Of a DNA stretch of 64,000 bases, positions 56,429 through 64,000 are shown piece by piece. The DNA is taken from assembly GCA_038238015.1 (NCBI GenBank), contig JBBRYA010000010.1, positions 11,866-75,865 of the forward strand, in the 5' to 3' direction. The stretch is from DASQFQ01 sp038238015 (GTDB lineage: Bacteria > Actinomycetota > Thermoleophilia > Solirubrobacterales > Solirubrobacteraceae). A model generated the notes under the pieces. The model saw only the letters and a list, made by a program, of their open reading frames with translations, did no database searches and was not told where the DNA came from. The position numbers and the translations under genes are program-made. Every line of letters begins with the position of its first letter. The stretch's first letter is position 1.

Positions 56429-57148
56429 ATGCGGCGCACGCTCGGGCTCCTGCTCGCCGCCGGCCTGCTCGCCGCGCCTTCGGGTGCGGCGGCGGCCCAG
56501 GTCGGCGTGATGGTCGTCGGCAAGAGCCGCGTGCTGCGCGACGCGGGCGCGGTCACGCTGCGCGCCCGCAGCGTGAGCGCCGGCGGCCACCGCTGCGCGG
56601 TCGGCGCCGCGACGCCGCTGTCGGTGCTCGTGGGCACGCGCCTACCGCTGCGCTTGCAGGACTACGGCAGCTGCGGGCGCTCGCCGCGCGACGCCGGCGC
56701 GCTCTACGTGACCCAGGTGGCGGGCGACCGCCGTCGCGGCCCCGCGGGCTGGGTGTACAAGGTCGGCCAGCGCGTCGGGACGACCGGCGCGGGGGACCCG
56801 GCAGGGCCCTTCGGCACCGGGCGGCGCCTGCGCGCGGGTGACCGCGTCCTGTGGTTCTGGTGCGTGCAGGACCGCGGCGAGCACTGCCAGCGCACGCTCG
56901 AGGCGGTGCCGGGGCGCACCACGGTCTCGCCGGGCGCGCCGCTGCGGGTGAGCGTGCGCAGCTACGACGACGCCGGCCACGCTGCCGCGGCGGCCGGCGC
57001 GAGCGTCCGCCTCGGCGGCGCCTCGGCGACGACCGGCGCCGACGGGGTGGCGACGCTGACCGCACCGGCCGCGGGCGGGCCGGCCTCGCTGGTGGCCTCC
57101 GGCGCCGGCGCCGTACGCTCCTTCCCCGTGCGGGTGAGTATCGGATGA
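56429..57148 (+). CDS. Exported protein with transcobalamin-C-like domain
   Basis: 239 residues from ATG 56429, directly after the previous stop. Signal peptide MRRTLGLLLAAGLLAAPSGA. The middle contains GPAGWVYKVGQRVGTTGAGD and FGTGRRLRAGDRVLWFWCVQ, the 'W-x-Y-x-V-N-G ... l-x-x-G-D-x-v-x-W' pattern of DUF4430/transcobalamin C-terminal domains. An Ig-like C-terminal segment (VRLGGASATTGADGVATLTA) resembles that in the preceding protein. Four or five Cys residues may form disulfides. The stop overlaps the next ATG. Confidence 0.75.
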   Translation: MRRTLGLLLAAGLLAAPSGAAAAQVGVMVVGKSRVLRDAGAVTLRARSVSAGGHRCAVGAATPLSVLVGTRLPLRLQDYGSCGRSPRDAGALYVTQVAGDRRRGPAGWVYKVGQRVGTTGAGDPAGPFGTGRRLRAGDRVLWFWCVQDRGEHCQRTLEAVPGRTTVSPGAPLRVSVRSYDDAGHAAAAAGASVRLGGASATTGADGVATLTAPAAGGPASLVASGAGAVRSFPVRVSIG

Positions 57149-58074
57149 GGCGGGCGCTCGCCCTCGTACTGCTGATCGTGGGGCTCGGGGGCTGCGGCCT
57201 GGGATCGGGGAGCGCGAAGACGGGCGGCGTCTCGCTGACCGTGTCGCGCAACTTCGGCGCCGAGCGCCTCGGCCACTTCGATCGCTCCAAGGTGCCCGGC
57301 GGCGAGACCGTCATGCGCCTGCTGCAGCGCGACTTCGAGGTCCAGACCCGCTACGGCGGAGGCTTCGTGCAGGAGGTGGACGGCATCGCCGGCGGGCGGC
57401 GCAGCGGCCGGCCGGTCGACTGGTTCTTCTACGTCAACGGCCTGGAGGCGTCGCAGGGCGCCGCGAGCCGGCGCATCACGCCGGGCGACCGCATCTGGTG
57501 GGACCACCACGACTGGGGCGCGGCGATGCGGGTGCCGGCGGTCGTCGGCTCCTTCCCGGAGCCGTTCAAGTCCGGCTCGGAGGGGAAGCGCTTCCCGACC
57601 CGCATCGACTGCGCGCGCGACAGCGCCGCCTCGTGCGAGGAGGTCCGCAAGCGCCTGGATATCGCGGGCGTGAAGGTCGGCGGCTCGAGCAGCATCGGTC
57701 AGGACGCCGGGCCGGACACGCTGCGGATCGTGGTCGGGCGCTGGCCCGAGGTGCGCGCCGACCCCGCTGTCCGCCTGATCGAGCGCGGCCCGGCGGTCTC
57801 CGGCGTGTTCGCACGCTTTGACCGCCCGGGCACCCGGCTCGACCTGCTCGAGCCGCGCGGGCGCGTGCTGAGCCGGCTCGGAGCCGGCACCGGCCTGGTC
57901 GCCGCTACGCGCCTGTCCGACCAGCAGCCGACGTGGGTGGTCACCGGCACCGACGCCGTCGGGGTTGCGGCAGCCGCCGCGGCGATCAACGAGGACCGGT
58001 TGCGCGACCACTTCGCGCTCGCGATCGAAAACGGGCGCGGGGTCTCGCTGCCGCCTCCGGCGGTCACCCCGTGA
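57145..58074 (+). CDS. DUF4430 (transcobalamin C-like) lipoprotein
   Basis: 309 residues from ATG 57145. Lipoprotein signal RRALALVLLIVGLGGCGLGS with lipobox LGGC. DUF4430 domain: VSLTVSRNFGAERLGHFDRS, GGETVMRLLQRDFEVQTRYG, GGFVQEVDGIAGG, then PVDWFFYVNGLEASQGAASR and ITPGDRIWWDHHDWG, a clear match to the beta domain that caps cobalamin in transcobalamin and intrinsic factor. A second ~190-residue mature domain follows (GRWPEVRADPAVRLIERGPA) of unknown type. Membrane-tethered substrate capture for the ECF transporter is the likely role. Confidence 0.85.
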   Translation: MRRALALVLLIVGLGGCGLGSGSAKTGGVSLTVSRNFGAERLGHFDRSKVPGGETVMRLLQRDFEVQTRYGGGFVQEVDGIAGGRRSGRPVDWFFYVNGLEASQGAASRRITPGDRIWWDHHDWGAAMRVPAVVGSFPEPFKSGSEGKRFPTRIDCARDSAASCEEVRKRLDIAGVKVGGSSSIGQDAGPDTLRIVVGRWPEVRADPAVRLIERGPAVSGVFARFDRPGTRLDLLEPRGRVLSRLGAGTGLVAATRLSDQQPTWVVTGTDAVGVAAAAAAINEDRLRDHFALAIENGRGVSLPPPAVTP

Positions 58075-58934
58075 GCTACCGCAGGCGCCCGAGCCCGCTG
58101 CACGCCGCGCGCGCGCTGATCGGCTCGGCCTACTGCGTGGTGCTGGCGGCCGTCGCGCTGTCCTTCGAGCACCCGCTGTTGCTGCTGGCGGCGCTCGCCG
58201 CGGTGCTGATCGCCGCCGCGGGCGCCGGCGTGGGCGGCGCCGTGGCGCGGGTGCTGGCCTGGTCGCTGCCGTTCGCGGCGCTGATCGCGGTCATCAACGC
58301 GCTGGTGGTGCGCGACGGCGTGACGGTGATCGCGCGCCTCGGCAGCCTGCCGCCGCTCGGGCAGCTCGACATCACGCGGGAGGCGCTGGCCTACGGCGGC
58401 GTGCTCGGGCTGCGCGCGCTCGTGGTCATCGGCTGCTTCGCGCTGCATTCCGCGGCCGTCGATCCCGACGACCTGCTGCGCGCCTTCCGCCGCGTCTCCT
58501 TTCGCTCGGCGCTGACCGCCGCACTGGCGACGCGGCTCGTGCCGGTGCTGGCGCGCGACGCGCGGCGGCTGTCCGACGCGCAGCGCTGCCGGCCCGGAGC
58601 GCCCGCGTCGCGCGTGGCGATCATGCGGGCCGTCACCGCCGGGGCGCTCGACCGCGCGGTCGACGTCGCCGCGACGCTCGAGGTCCGCGGCTACGGCGGC
58701 GCGGTGCGCCCGCCGCGGCGGCCGCGCCCGTGGTCGCGCCACGACCTTGCCTTCGCCTCCTCCGCGCTGGCGCTCGCGGTGCTCGCCGGGGTCGCGGCGG
58801 CGGCGGGCTGGGAGCACTTCAAGGCGTATCCGGTGACGCTCGCGCCTTTGGACGGGAGCGTGCTCGCGCTCGCCGGCGCGCTGCTGGCCGTCGCGCTGCT
58901 CCCGTTCGCGGAGCGCCGCGGGGTCGGGCGATGA
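58071..58934 (+). CDS. ecfT: ECF transporter transmembrane coupling subunit EcfT
   Basis: 287 residues from GTG 58071 (GTGA overlap). Five or so helices and the two cytoplasmic coupling helices with the short basic motifs that contact the ATPases: ARDARRLSDAQRCRPG and LDRAVDVAATLEVRGYGG. It couples ATP hydrolysis to toppling of the substrate-binding subunit. Context (B12 riboswitch, fused EcfA, S subunit) makes cobalamin or a precursor the expected substrate. Confidence 0.9.
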   Translation: MSYRRRPSPLHAARALIGSAYCVVLAAVALSFEHPLLLLAALAAVLIAAAGAGVGGAVARVLAWSLPFAALIAVINALVVRDGVTVIARLGSLPPLGQLDITREALAYGGVLGLRALVVIGCFALHSAAVDPDDLLRAFRRVSFRSALTAALATRLVPVLARDARRLSDAQRCRPGAPASRVAIMRAVTAGALDRAVDVAATLEVRGYGGAVRPPRRPRPWSRHDLAFASSALALAVLAGVAAAAGWEHFKAYPVTLAPLDGSVLALAGALLAVALLPFAERRGVGR

Positions 58935-60523
58935 GCGCGCTCGAGCTCGAGCGGGTGACCTATCGCTACCCGGGCGCGGAGCGGCCGGCGCTGCGCGACG
59001 TGTCGCTGACCGTCGAGCCGGGCGAGTTCGTGGTGCTGGCGGGGGAGTCGGGCTCGGGCAAGTCGACGCTGCTGCGCGCCGGTGCGGGCCTCGTCCCGCA
59101 CTTCCACGGCGGCGACTTCACCGGTCGCCTGAGCGCCGGTGGCCTTGACTCGCGCGAGCACGGGCCGGCCGAGCTGGCCGCCGTGGCCGGATCGCTGTTC
59201 CAGGACCCCGAGACCCAGGTCGTGATGGGGACGGTGCGCGCGGAGCTCGCGTTCCCGCTGGAAAACCGCGGCTGGAGCCCGGCCGCGGTGGCACGCGGGG
59301 TCGAGGAGGCGGCGCTCGCGCTCGGCGTCGGCGCCCTGCTCGACCGCGCCACCCACGAGCTCTCGGGCGGCGAGCTCCAGCGCGTGGCGCTCGGCGCCGC
59401 CCTGGCCGCGCGCCCGCGGCTGCTGCTGCTCGACGAGCCGACGTCGCAGCTCGACCCCGTCGCCGGGGACGAGCTGCTCGGCGTGCTGCGGCGGATCAAC
59501 GAGGAGTGGGGGACGGCGGTCGTGCTCGCCGAGCACCGGCTCGAGCGCTGCCTCGCGGCGGCGGACCGGGTGATCGCGCTCCAGGACGGCGCGGTGATCT
59601 GCGACGCCGACCCGCGCGGCTTCCTCGGCCAGGCGCCGGAGGCGCTGCTCACGCCGGGCGCGCGGCTCTTCGCCCGCGCCGGGATCACGCCCGCGCCCGT
59701 CGCGGTCAAGGACGCGCGCGCCACGCTGCGGGCGCGCGGGCTGCTGCCCGAGGCGGCAGGCCCGGCCGTCGATTCTCCGCCACGCTTCGGGCGGCTGCGC
59801 CGCCGCCGCGCGGCCGACGCCGCGTTGGCCTTCGAGCGCGTGTGGCTGGAGATCCCGCGCGGGCCGGCGGTGCTGCGCGGGGTGCAGCTCGCGCTCGAGG
59901 GCGGCGAGCGCGTCGCGCTGATGGGGCGGAACGGGGCGGGCAAGTCGACGCTGCTGCGCCTCGCCGCCGGGCTGTCGGAGCCCACCCGCGGACGGGTCCG
60001 CAGCGCCGGGCGCGTGTCGCTGCTGCTCCAGCATCCGGGCGACTACTTCCTCGCCGAGCGCGTGGGGGAGGAGCTCGACGCCGACGCCCTCGTCGCCGCC
60101 GGGCTCGGCGAGCTCGCCGACCGCCACCCGCGCGACCTCTCCGGCGGGGAGCGGCAGCGGCTCGCGCTCGCGATCGTGCTGGCCGGCGAGCCGCCCGCGG
60201 CGGTCTGCCTCGACGAGCCGACGCGCGGCATGGACCGCGCCCACAAGGACGCGCTCGCGGCGCTGCTGCGCGACCTCGCGGCGCGCGGCGCCGCGGTGCT
60301 CGTCGCCACGCACGACGCCGAGTTCGCCGCCGCGTGGGCGCAGCGGACCGTGCTGATGGGCGACGGCACCGTCGTCGCCGACGCGCCGACGACCGAGGTG
60401 CTCGGCGGCGGCTGGTACTTCGCCACGCAGACCGCGCGGATCCTCGGCGGCCACGGCGGCGCCCTGCTGCCGGAGGACGGCGCCGCGCTGCTGCGCGCGC
60501 CCGCCGTGGCGGTGGTGCTGTGA
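58931..60523 (+). CDS. ecfA: ECF transporter ATPase, two EcfA domains fused
   Basis: 530 residues from ATG 58931. Domain 1: Walker A VLAGESGSGKSTLLRAGAGL (39-46), Q-loop SLFQDPETQVVMGTV, signature LSGGELQRVALG, Walker B LLLLDEPTSQLDP, switch His LAEHRLERC. Domain 2 (from ~300): Walker A LMGRNGAGKSTLLRLAAGLS, signature LSGGERQRLALA, Walker B AVCLDEPTRGMD, switch His VATHDAEFAAAW. The second Q-loop is short (LLLQHPGDYFLAERV). Fusion replaces the usual EcfA1-EcfA2 heterodimer. Confidence 0.93.
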   Translation: MSALELERVTYRYPGAERPALRDVSLTVEPGEFVVLAGESGSGKSTLLRAGAGLVPHFHGGDFTGRLSAGGLDSREHGPAELAAVAGSLFQDPETQVVMGTVRAELAFPLENRGWSPAAVARGVEEAALALGVGALLDRATHELSGGELQRVALGAALAARPRLLLLDEPTSQLDPVAGDELLGVLRRINEEWGTAVVLAEHRLERCLAAADRVIALQDGAVICDADPRGFLGQAPEALLTPGARLFARAGITPAPVAVKDARATLRARGLLPEAAGPAVDSPPRFGRLRRRRAADAALAFERVWLEIPRGPAVLRGVQLALEGGERVALMGRNGAGKSTLLRLAAGLSEPTRGRVRSAGRVSLLLQHPGDYFLAERVGEELDADALVAAGLGELADRHPRDLSGGERQRLALAIVLAGEPPAAVCLDEPTRGMDRAHKDALAALLRDLAARGAAVLVATHDAEFAAAWAQRTVLMGDGTVVADAPTTEVLGGGWYFATQTARILGGHGGALLPEDGAALLRAPAVAVVL

Positions 60524-62271
60524 GCTGGCTCGCCGCCTCCTTCGCCGTGCTCGGGCTCGCGCTGGTCGCGGGCTTCGCCTGGTATGAGCGCTCGCAGCCG
60601 ACCGCGCGCGTGCTCGCGCTGGTTGCGACGCTCGCCGCGCTCGCGGCGCTGGGCCGGATCGCCTTCGCGCCGCTGCCCAACGTCAAGCCGACCACCGACA
60701 TCGTGCTGCTCGCCGGCTACTCGGTCGGCGGGGCGCCCGGGTTCGCGGTCGGCGCGGTGGCCGCGCTGGCCTCGAACGTGTTCTTCGGCCAGGGCCCGTG
60801 GACGCCGTGGCAGATGGTCGCGTGGGGCGGGGTCGGCGTCGGAGGCGCACTGCTCGCCCGCGTGGCGGGGCGCGAGCTCGGCCGCGTCGCGCTCGCCGCC
60901 GCGTGCGCGCTGGCCGGGGCGGGCTACGGGGTGATCATGAACCTGCACCTGTGGGTGACCTACTCGGGCGACCACACGCTGGCCAAGCTCTACTCGTACT
61001 TCGCGACGTCGCTGACCTTCGACCTCGCCCACGTCGTCGGCAACGTGCTCTTCTGCCTCGCGTTCGGCCCGGCGCTGGTGCGGGCGCTTACCCGCTTCCG
61101 CGCGCGCTTCGAGGTCACCTGGCACCCCGCGCCGGCCGCCGCCGCCGGCCTGCTCGCCGCCGTCGTGCTCGCCGCCACGGCCGCCTCGCCGCCGCGTGCC
61201 GTCGCCGCCGTGCCGGAGCGAGCGGCCGGCTATCTCATCTCCGCGCAGAACACCGACGGCGGCTTCGGCCCCGCGCCGGGCGGGCGCTCCACCCAGCTGC
61301 ACACCGGCTGGGCCGCGCTCGGGCTCGCGGCGGCGGGCCGCAACCCGGCCGACGTGCGCCGCGGCGGCCACTCGATCCTCGACTACATGAGCGCCCACGC
61401 GCGCGAGCTGAACGACCTCGGCGCGCTCGAGCGCACGATCCTCGTGCTGCGCGCCGCCGGGCGCCCGGCGCGGATCGCCGGCCGCGACCTCGTCGCCGAG
61501 GTGCTCGCCAAGCGAGGGGCAACCGGTGCCTTCGCCAATCGCGTCAACACCACGTCCTTCGCGGTGCTCGCCCTGCGCGCGGCGGGGCGATCGACGCGCG
61601 ACCCGGCGGTGCGCGGTGCCGGACGCTGGATCGCGCGCCAGGCCAACCGCGACGGCGGCTTCAGCTTCGCGGTCCGCGGCAACGCCTCCGGCATCGACGA
61701 CACCGGCGCCGCGCTGCAGGCGCTCGTCGCCGCGGGCCGAGGCGGATCGGCCACCGTGCGCCGCGCCACGGCGTTCCTCGTGCGCCGCCAGGGCCCCGAC
61801 GGCGGGTTCCCGCTCCAGCCTGGCGCGGCCTCCAACGCGCAGTCGGCGGCGTGGGCGGTGCAGGCGCTGGTCGCCGCCGGGCGCGACCCCGGCGCGGTCC
61901 GGCACGCGGGCTCGCGCAGCGCGACGGCCTACCTGGAGTCGCTCGTGGGCGCCAGCGGCGCGGTGCGCTACTCGCGCACCAGCATGCAGACGCCGGTGTG
62001 GGTCACCGGCCAGGTGCTGACCGCGCTGGCGCGCAGGCCGTTCCCGCTCGCGCCGGTGCCGCGACGGCGGGTGCACCACGCGAGCGTGGCGCCGCCGCCC
62101 GCCGCCCCGGCCGCCACGCCGATCCCGGTCCGCTCTCACCCGCGCACCCGCCCGCATCCCGCCGCATCGCGGGCCCGTGTGCACGTCGCCTCTCGCGCAC
62201 CGATCGTGGCGCTGCGTGACCTGCCCGAGCGCGCCCGCCTCGCCGGCTACGCGACCGGGCTGCTGCTCTGA
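60520..62271 (+). CDS. ECF S subunit fused to an extracellular alpha/alpha-toroid repeat domain
   Basis: 583 residues from GTG 60520 (GTGA overlap). Residues ~1-195 are an ECF substrate-binding membrane subunit: ALGRIAFAPLPNVKPTTDIV, LAGYSVGGAPGFAVGAVAAL and ASNVFFGQGPWTPWQMVAWG. A further helix (AAAGLLAAVVLAATAASPPR) leads to about 330 residues of prenyltransferase/squalene-oxidase-type repeats with the motif 'Q-x-x-D-G-G-F': YLISAQNTDGGFGPAPG, RWIARQANRDGGFSFAVRG, AFLVRRQGPDGGFPLQPG and a degenerate AYLESLVGASGAVRYSR. A Pro/Arg/His-rich tail ends in RLAGYATGLLL. The toroid is the fold of the alpha domain of intrinsic factor and transcobalamin. Confidence 0.85.
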   Translation: MSWLAASFAVLGLALVAGFAWYERSQPTARVLALVATLAALAALGRIAFAPLPNVKPTTDIVLLAGYSVGGAPGFAVGAVAALASNVFFGQGPWTPWQMVAWGGVGVGGALLARVAGRELGRVALAAACALAGAGYGVIMNLHLWVTYSGDHTLAKLYSYFATSLTFDLAHVVGNVLFCLAFGPALVRALTRFRARFEVTWHPAPAAAAGLLAAVVLAATAASPPRAVAAVPERAAGYLISAQNTDGGFGPAPGGRSTQLHTGWAALGLAAAGRNPADVRRGGHSILDYMSAHARELNDLGALERTILVLRAAGRPARIAGRDLVAEVLAKRGATGAFANRVNTTSFAVLALRAAGRSTRDPAVRGAGRWIARQANRDGGFSFAVRGNASGIDDTGAALQALVAAGRGGSATVRRATAFLVRRQGPDGGFPLQPGAASNAQSAAWAVQALVAAGRDPGAVRHAGSRSATAYLESLVGASGAVRYSRTSMQTPVWVTGQVLTALARRPFPLAPVPRRRVHHASVAPPPAAPAATPIPVRSHPRTRPHPAASRARVHVASRAPIVALRDLPERARLAGYATGLLL

Positions 62272-62852
62272 GGCTGCGCCGCCTCGTGATCGGACTGCTG
62301 GCTACCGCCGCGTTCGCGGGCAGCGCGCCCGCGGCCGGCGCGGCGGCGAAGATCGCCGACCCGCCGAGCGTCACCGCGCTGCGCCCGTACCGCAACACGC
62401 TGGCGGGGAACCAGTGGGACCCGGTGGTCAAGGGCTACCGCTTCTGGCTCTACCACGACGGCGCCACCCACGCGCTGCCGATCCCGACGCGGCCGAGCGC
62501 GGAGGACTTCGACCTCGGCACCGACGCCAAGGGCGTGCCGCTGCTGGTCTACACCCGCTGCAACCCGCGCTGCGACGTCTACGCCGCGGGCTTCGGCGGG
62601 GCCGAGCGCAAGCTGCGGGCCGCCAGCAGCCCGACCGCCGACGAGTCCGCGCCGACGCGGTCGCGCGGCCGGATCGCGACGGGGACGCTCCAGCGCACCC
62701 GCCAGGCGCGCGGACCGAAGGGCTCCGCGCTGACCGGCCGCTCCGCGAGCGAGGCGTTCGTCCTGCGCGCCCGCCACCCCGACGAGGGCGACGACGTCTG
62801 CCCGTGCAGGATCGAGCGCCGCACGCTGAGCGGCTGGCGGCGCAACTTCTGA
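62268..62852 (+). CDS. Exported protein, probable CTG start, shortened paralogue of the next gene
   Basis: 194 residues if it starts at CTG 62268 (CTGA overlap with the toroid gene). That start supplies the basic n-region of a signal peptide, LRLRRLVIGLLATAAFAGSA; the first canonical start (GTG 62286) would remove all four Arg... of the n-region LRLRRL. The mature part FDLGTDAKGVPLLVYTRCNP, CDVYAAGFGG and SSPTADESAPTRSRGRIA matches the 62876 protein, then jumps to its C-terminal FVLRARHPDEGDDVCPCRIE. About 140 central residues are missing. Function unknown. Confidence 0.7.
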   Translation: MRLRRLVIGLLATAAFAGSAPAAGAAAKIADPPSVTALRPYRNTLAGNQWDPVVKGYRFWLYHDGATHALPIPTRPSAEDFDLGTDAKGVPLLVYTRCNPRCDVYAAGFGGAERKLRAASSPTADESAPTRSRGRIATGTLQRTRQARGPKGSALTGRSASEAFVLRARHPDEGDDVCPCRIERRTLSGWRRNF

Positions 62853-62875
62853 GCGCCCCGGACGTCGAGCCGAGA

Positions 62876-63865
62876 ATGCGCCCACTGCTGCTCGTTCTCC
62901 TCGTGTTCCTCGTTGCCGTCCCTGTCGCCGCCGCGCAAGAGCCGCCGATCGCGACGATCCCGAACGTGACGCCGCTGCGAGCGCTGGGCGACACGCTGGT
63001 CTGGAGCACGCGCGGCCCCGGCGAGCAGGACCCGTACCGACTCACGGTCCGCAGCGGCGGCGTCAACCACACGCCGCCGCTGCGCTCCTTCGACGACGCC
63101 GGCGACTTCGACGTCGGCACCGACGCGAGCGGCACGCCGCTGCTCGTCTACATCCGCTGCAAGCCGGGCTGCGACGTCTACACCGCCGCGCTCGACGGCA
63201 CAGGCGAGAAGCGGATCGCGGGCGCCAGCTCACCGCACTACGACGAGAGCGCCCCGACGCTCTCGCGCGGGCTGCTCGCGTTCGCGCGCAAGGACGTCGT
63301 CTACGAGCGCCGCCTCACCGCCTCCACCAACGTGCGCTCGCGACGCGTGCTGACGGTTCCGCGCTTGACCTGTCCCTACGGGCCCAAGACGTGCGCGCGC
63401 ACGAGGCTCCGGTCGATCGACGAGCTCGAGCTCGACGGCCAGTCGCTCGGGGTGATCATGAACTTCGTCGAGCCCGAGGGCGCGAGCAACGGCCGCACCG
63501 AGGTCCGCTACGCCGATCTGCGCCGCGGCAGCGTCCGCGTCCGCACGCTGCGCGGTCAGTCGGCCGGCGAGGGCGGCCAGACGCTGCTCGGGGTCTCCTT
63601 CGCCGGCGGCAAGCTCGGGTTCGCGCTCAGCTGCTTCGGCGATCCGGGAGGCTGCGGTTACGGCGCGCACCGCTTCACACCCGCGACGGGCCTGCTCGAG
63701 CGCACGACGCAGGCGAGCCAGCTCAACGGGTTCTCGCTCGCCGGCGCGAGCGGCGACCAGGCCTACGTCCTGACCCCCGCCGACGGCTCCGAGGCGGGCG
63801 AGGACGAGACCTGCCCGTGTCAGATCTCGCAGCGCGACGTCGGGGGCTGGCGCCCGATCCGGTAG
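62876..63865 (+). CDS. Exported protein, possibly beta-propeller-like
   Basis: 329 residues from ATG 62876. Signal peptide RPLLLVLLVFLVAVPVAAAQ. Repeating blade-like strands (LGDTLVWSTRGPGEQDPYRL, DFDVGTDASGTPLLVYIRCK, ADLRRGSVRVRTLRGQSAGE, QTLLGVSFAGGKLGFALSCF) suggest a beta-propeller. Cys pairs are present (CKPGC, CPYGPKTC, CFGDPGGCGY, CPCQ). The N-terminal third and C-terminus are shared with the preceding shorter gene. Last gene before the operon terminator; its role in B12 uptake is unknown. Confidence 0.75.
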   Translation: MRPLLLVLLVFLVAVPVAAAQEPPIATIPNVTPLRALGDTLVWSTRGPGEQDPYRLTVRSGGVNHTPPLRSFDDAGDFDVGTDASGTPLLVYIRCKPGCDVYTAALDGTGEKRIAGASSPHYDESAPTLSRGLLAFARKDVVYERRLTASTNVRSRRVLTVPRLTCPYGPKTCARTRLRSIDELELDGQSLGVIMNFVEPEGASNGRTEVRYADLRRGSVRVRTLRGQSAGEGGQTLLGVSFAGGKLGFALSCFGDPGGCGYGAHRFTPATGLLERTTQASQLNGFSLAGASGDQAYVLTPADGSEAGEDETCPCQISQRDVGGWRPIR

Positions 63866-63908
63866 CTATTTGCCCCGGACAAACTCGGGGTGAGGAGCGG
63901 GCGAAATG

Positions 63909-63936
63909 AAACGGCCGCGCGGGTGCGCGGCCGTTT
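63909..63936 (+). terminator. Intrinsic terminator closing the B12 operon
   Basis: AAACGGCCGCGC and GCGCGGCCGTTT form a perfect 12-bp stem with a GGGT loop, starting 43 bases after the last stop codon. Confidence 0.85.
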
Positions 63937-64000
63937 CTGCGAGTTGGCGCTCGGGGTGAGCGGCGGCCCGGGAGGATCTCAATCGGTTCGGATGGCGAGC
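63937..64000. other. Window end, no feature seen
   Basis: After the terminator I see no start codon with a ribosome-binding site. CTCGGGGTGAG occurs at 63884-63894 (as ACTCGGGGTGAG) and again at 63950-63960, a short direct repeat around the terminator with no obvious role. Confidence 0.4.

Noticed and set aside
59506..60519. Upstream in-frame extension of the S-subunit/toroid gene
   Set aside because: It overlaps the EcfA gene in another frame, is Arg/Ala-rich and has no homology. GTG 60520 gives the standard GTGA junction and the natural first helix.
1..64000. CRISPR arrays
   Set aside because: No series of regularly spaced direct repeats with unique spacers was seen. The only tandem repeats are the 66-bp coding units at 26446.

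Overview
The window is very GC-rich (most of it well above 70% by eye), densely coded, and uses many GTG starts and 4-base ATGA/GTGA gene overlaps. Gene content (formate dehydrogenase with an NrfD anchor, a SARP regulator, an Rv2258c-like methyltransferase, NlpC/P60 plus peptidoglycan-binding modules, UDP-galactopyranose mutase) and a secreted protein of the 'AVAYVALFVALGGTSYA' type point to a high-GC actinobacterium, most likely class Thermoleophilia (Solirubrobacterales-like). That assignment is an inference from protein style, not from a marker gene.

Layout. 1-5.8 kb: 3' part of a membrane formate dehydrogenase operon (alpha, Fe-S beta, NrfD), then a CPA2-type antiporter and a flavodoxin-like protein. 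5.8-8.4 kb: a large membrane protein divergent from a MerR regulator across a perfect 8-10-8 dyad. 8.5-13.7 kb: a SARP-type ATPase regulator flanked by a methyltransferase and an NTF2-like protein; the promoters of both flanking genes carry the same three direct heptads at 11-bp spacing. 13.7-22.7 kb: housekeeping and stress genes (VOC protein, DinB with a LexA box, ArsR-SRPBCC regulator with its own palindromic operator, a cysA remnant, an aminotransferase, RsgA, a c-di-AMP riboswitch with an NlpC/P60 protein, a P450, an AlkA-like protein). 22.7-28.3 kb: tRNA-Leu(CAG), tRNA-Glu(CTC) and a lower-GC decayed integrative element with replication-type and excisionase-type genes but no integrase, ending in a truncated GNAT gene. 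28.7-34.2 kb: secreted protein, two 59-aa membrane proteins, Lgt, STAS protein, MerR-like protein, PAP2, a lipoprotein, a MITE-like element and a cob(I)alamin adenosyltransferase.

34.2-55.1 kb is one surface-polysaccharide locus: about ten glycosyltransferases (one a GT4-GT2 fusion), four methyltransferase-like proteins, a DUF2142 membrane protein, a polysaccharide flippase and UDP-galactopyranose mutase. It probably builds and exports a methylated, galactofuranose-containing glycan.

55.1-63.9 kb is the most interesting part. A cobalamin riboswitch leads into a tightly overlapping operon of three exported proteins (at least one a DUF4430/transcobalamin-C-like lipoprotein), EcfT, a fused double EcfA ATPase, and an ECF substrate-binding membrane subunit fused to an extracellular alpha/alpha-toroid repeat domain. 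These are the two folds of animal B12 carriers (intrinsic factor, transcobalamin), here attached to an ECF importer. Two related secreted proteins and a strong terminator close the operon. The adenosyltransferase at 33.6-34.2 kb could process the imported cobalamin.
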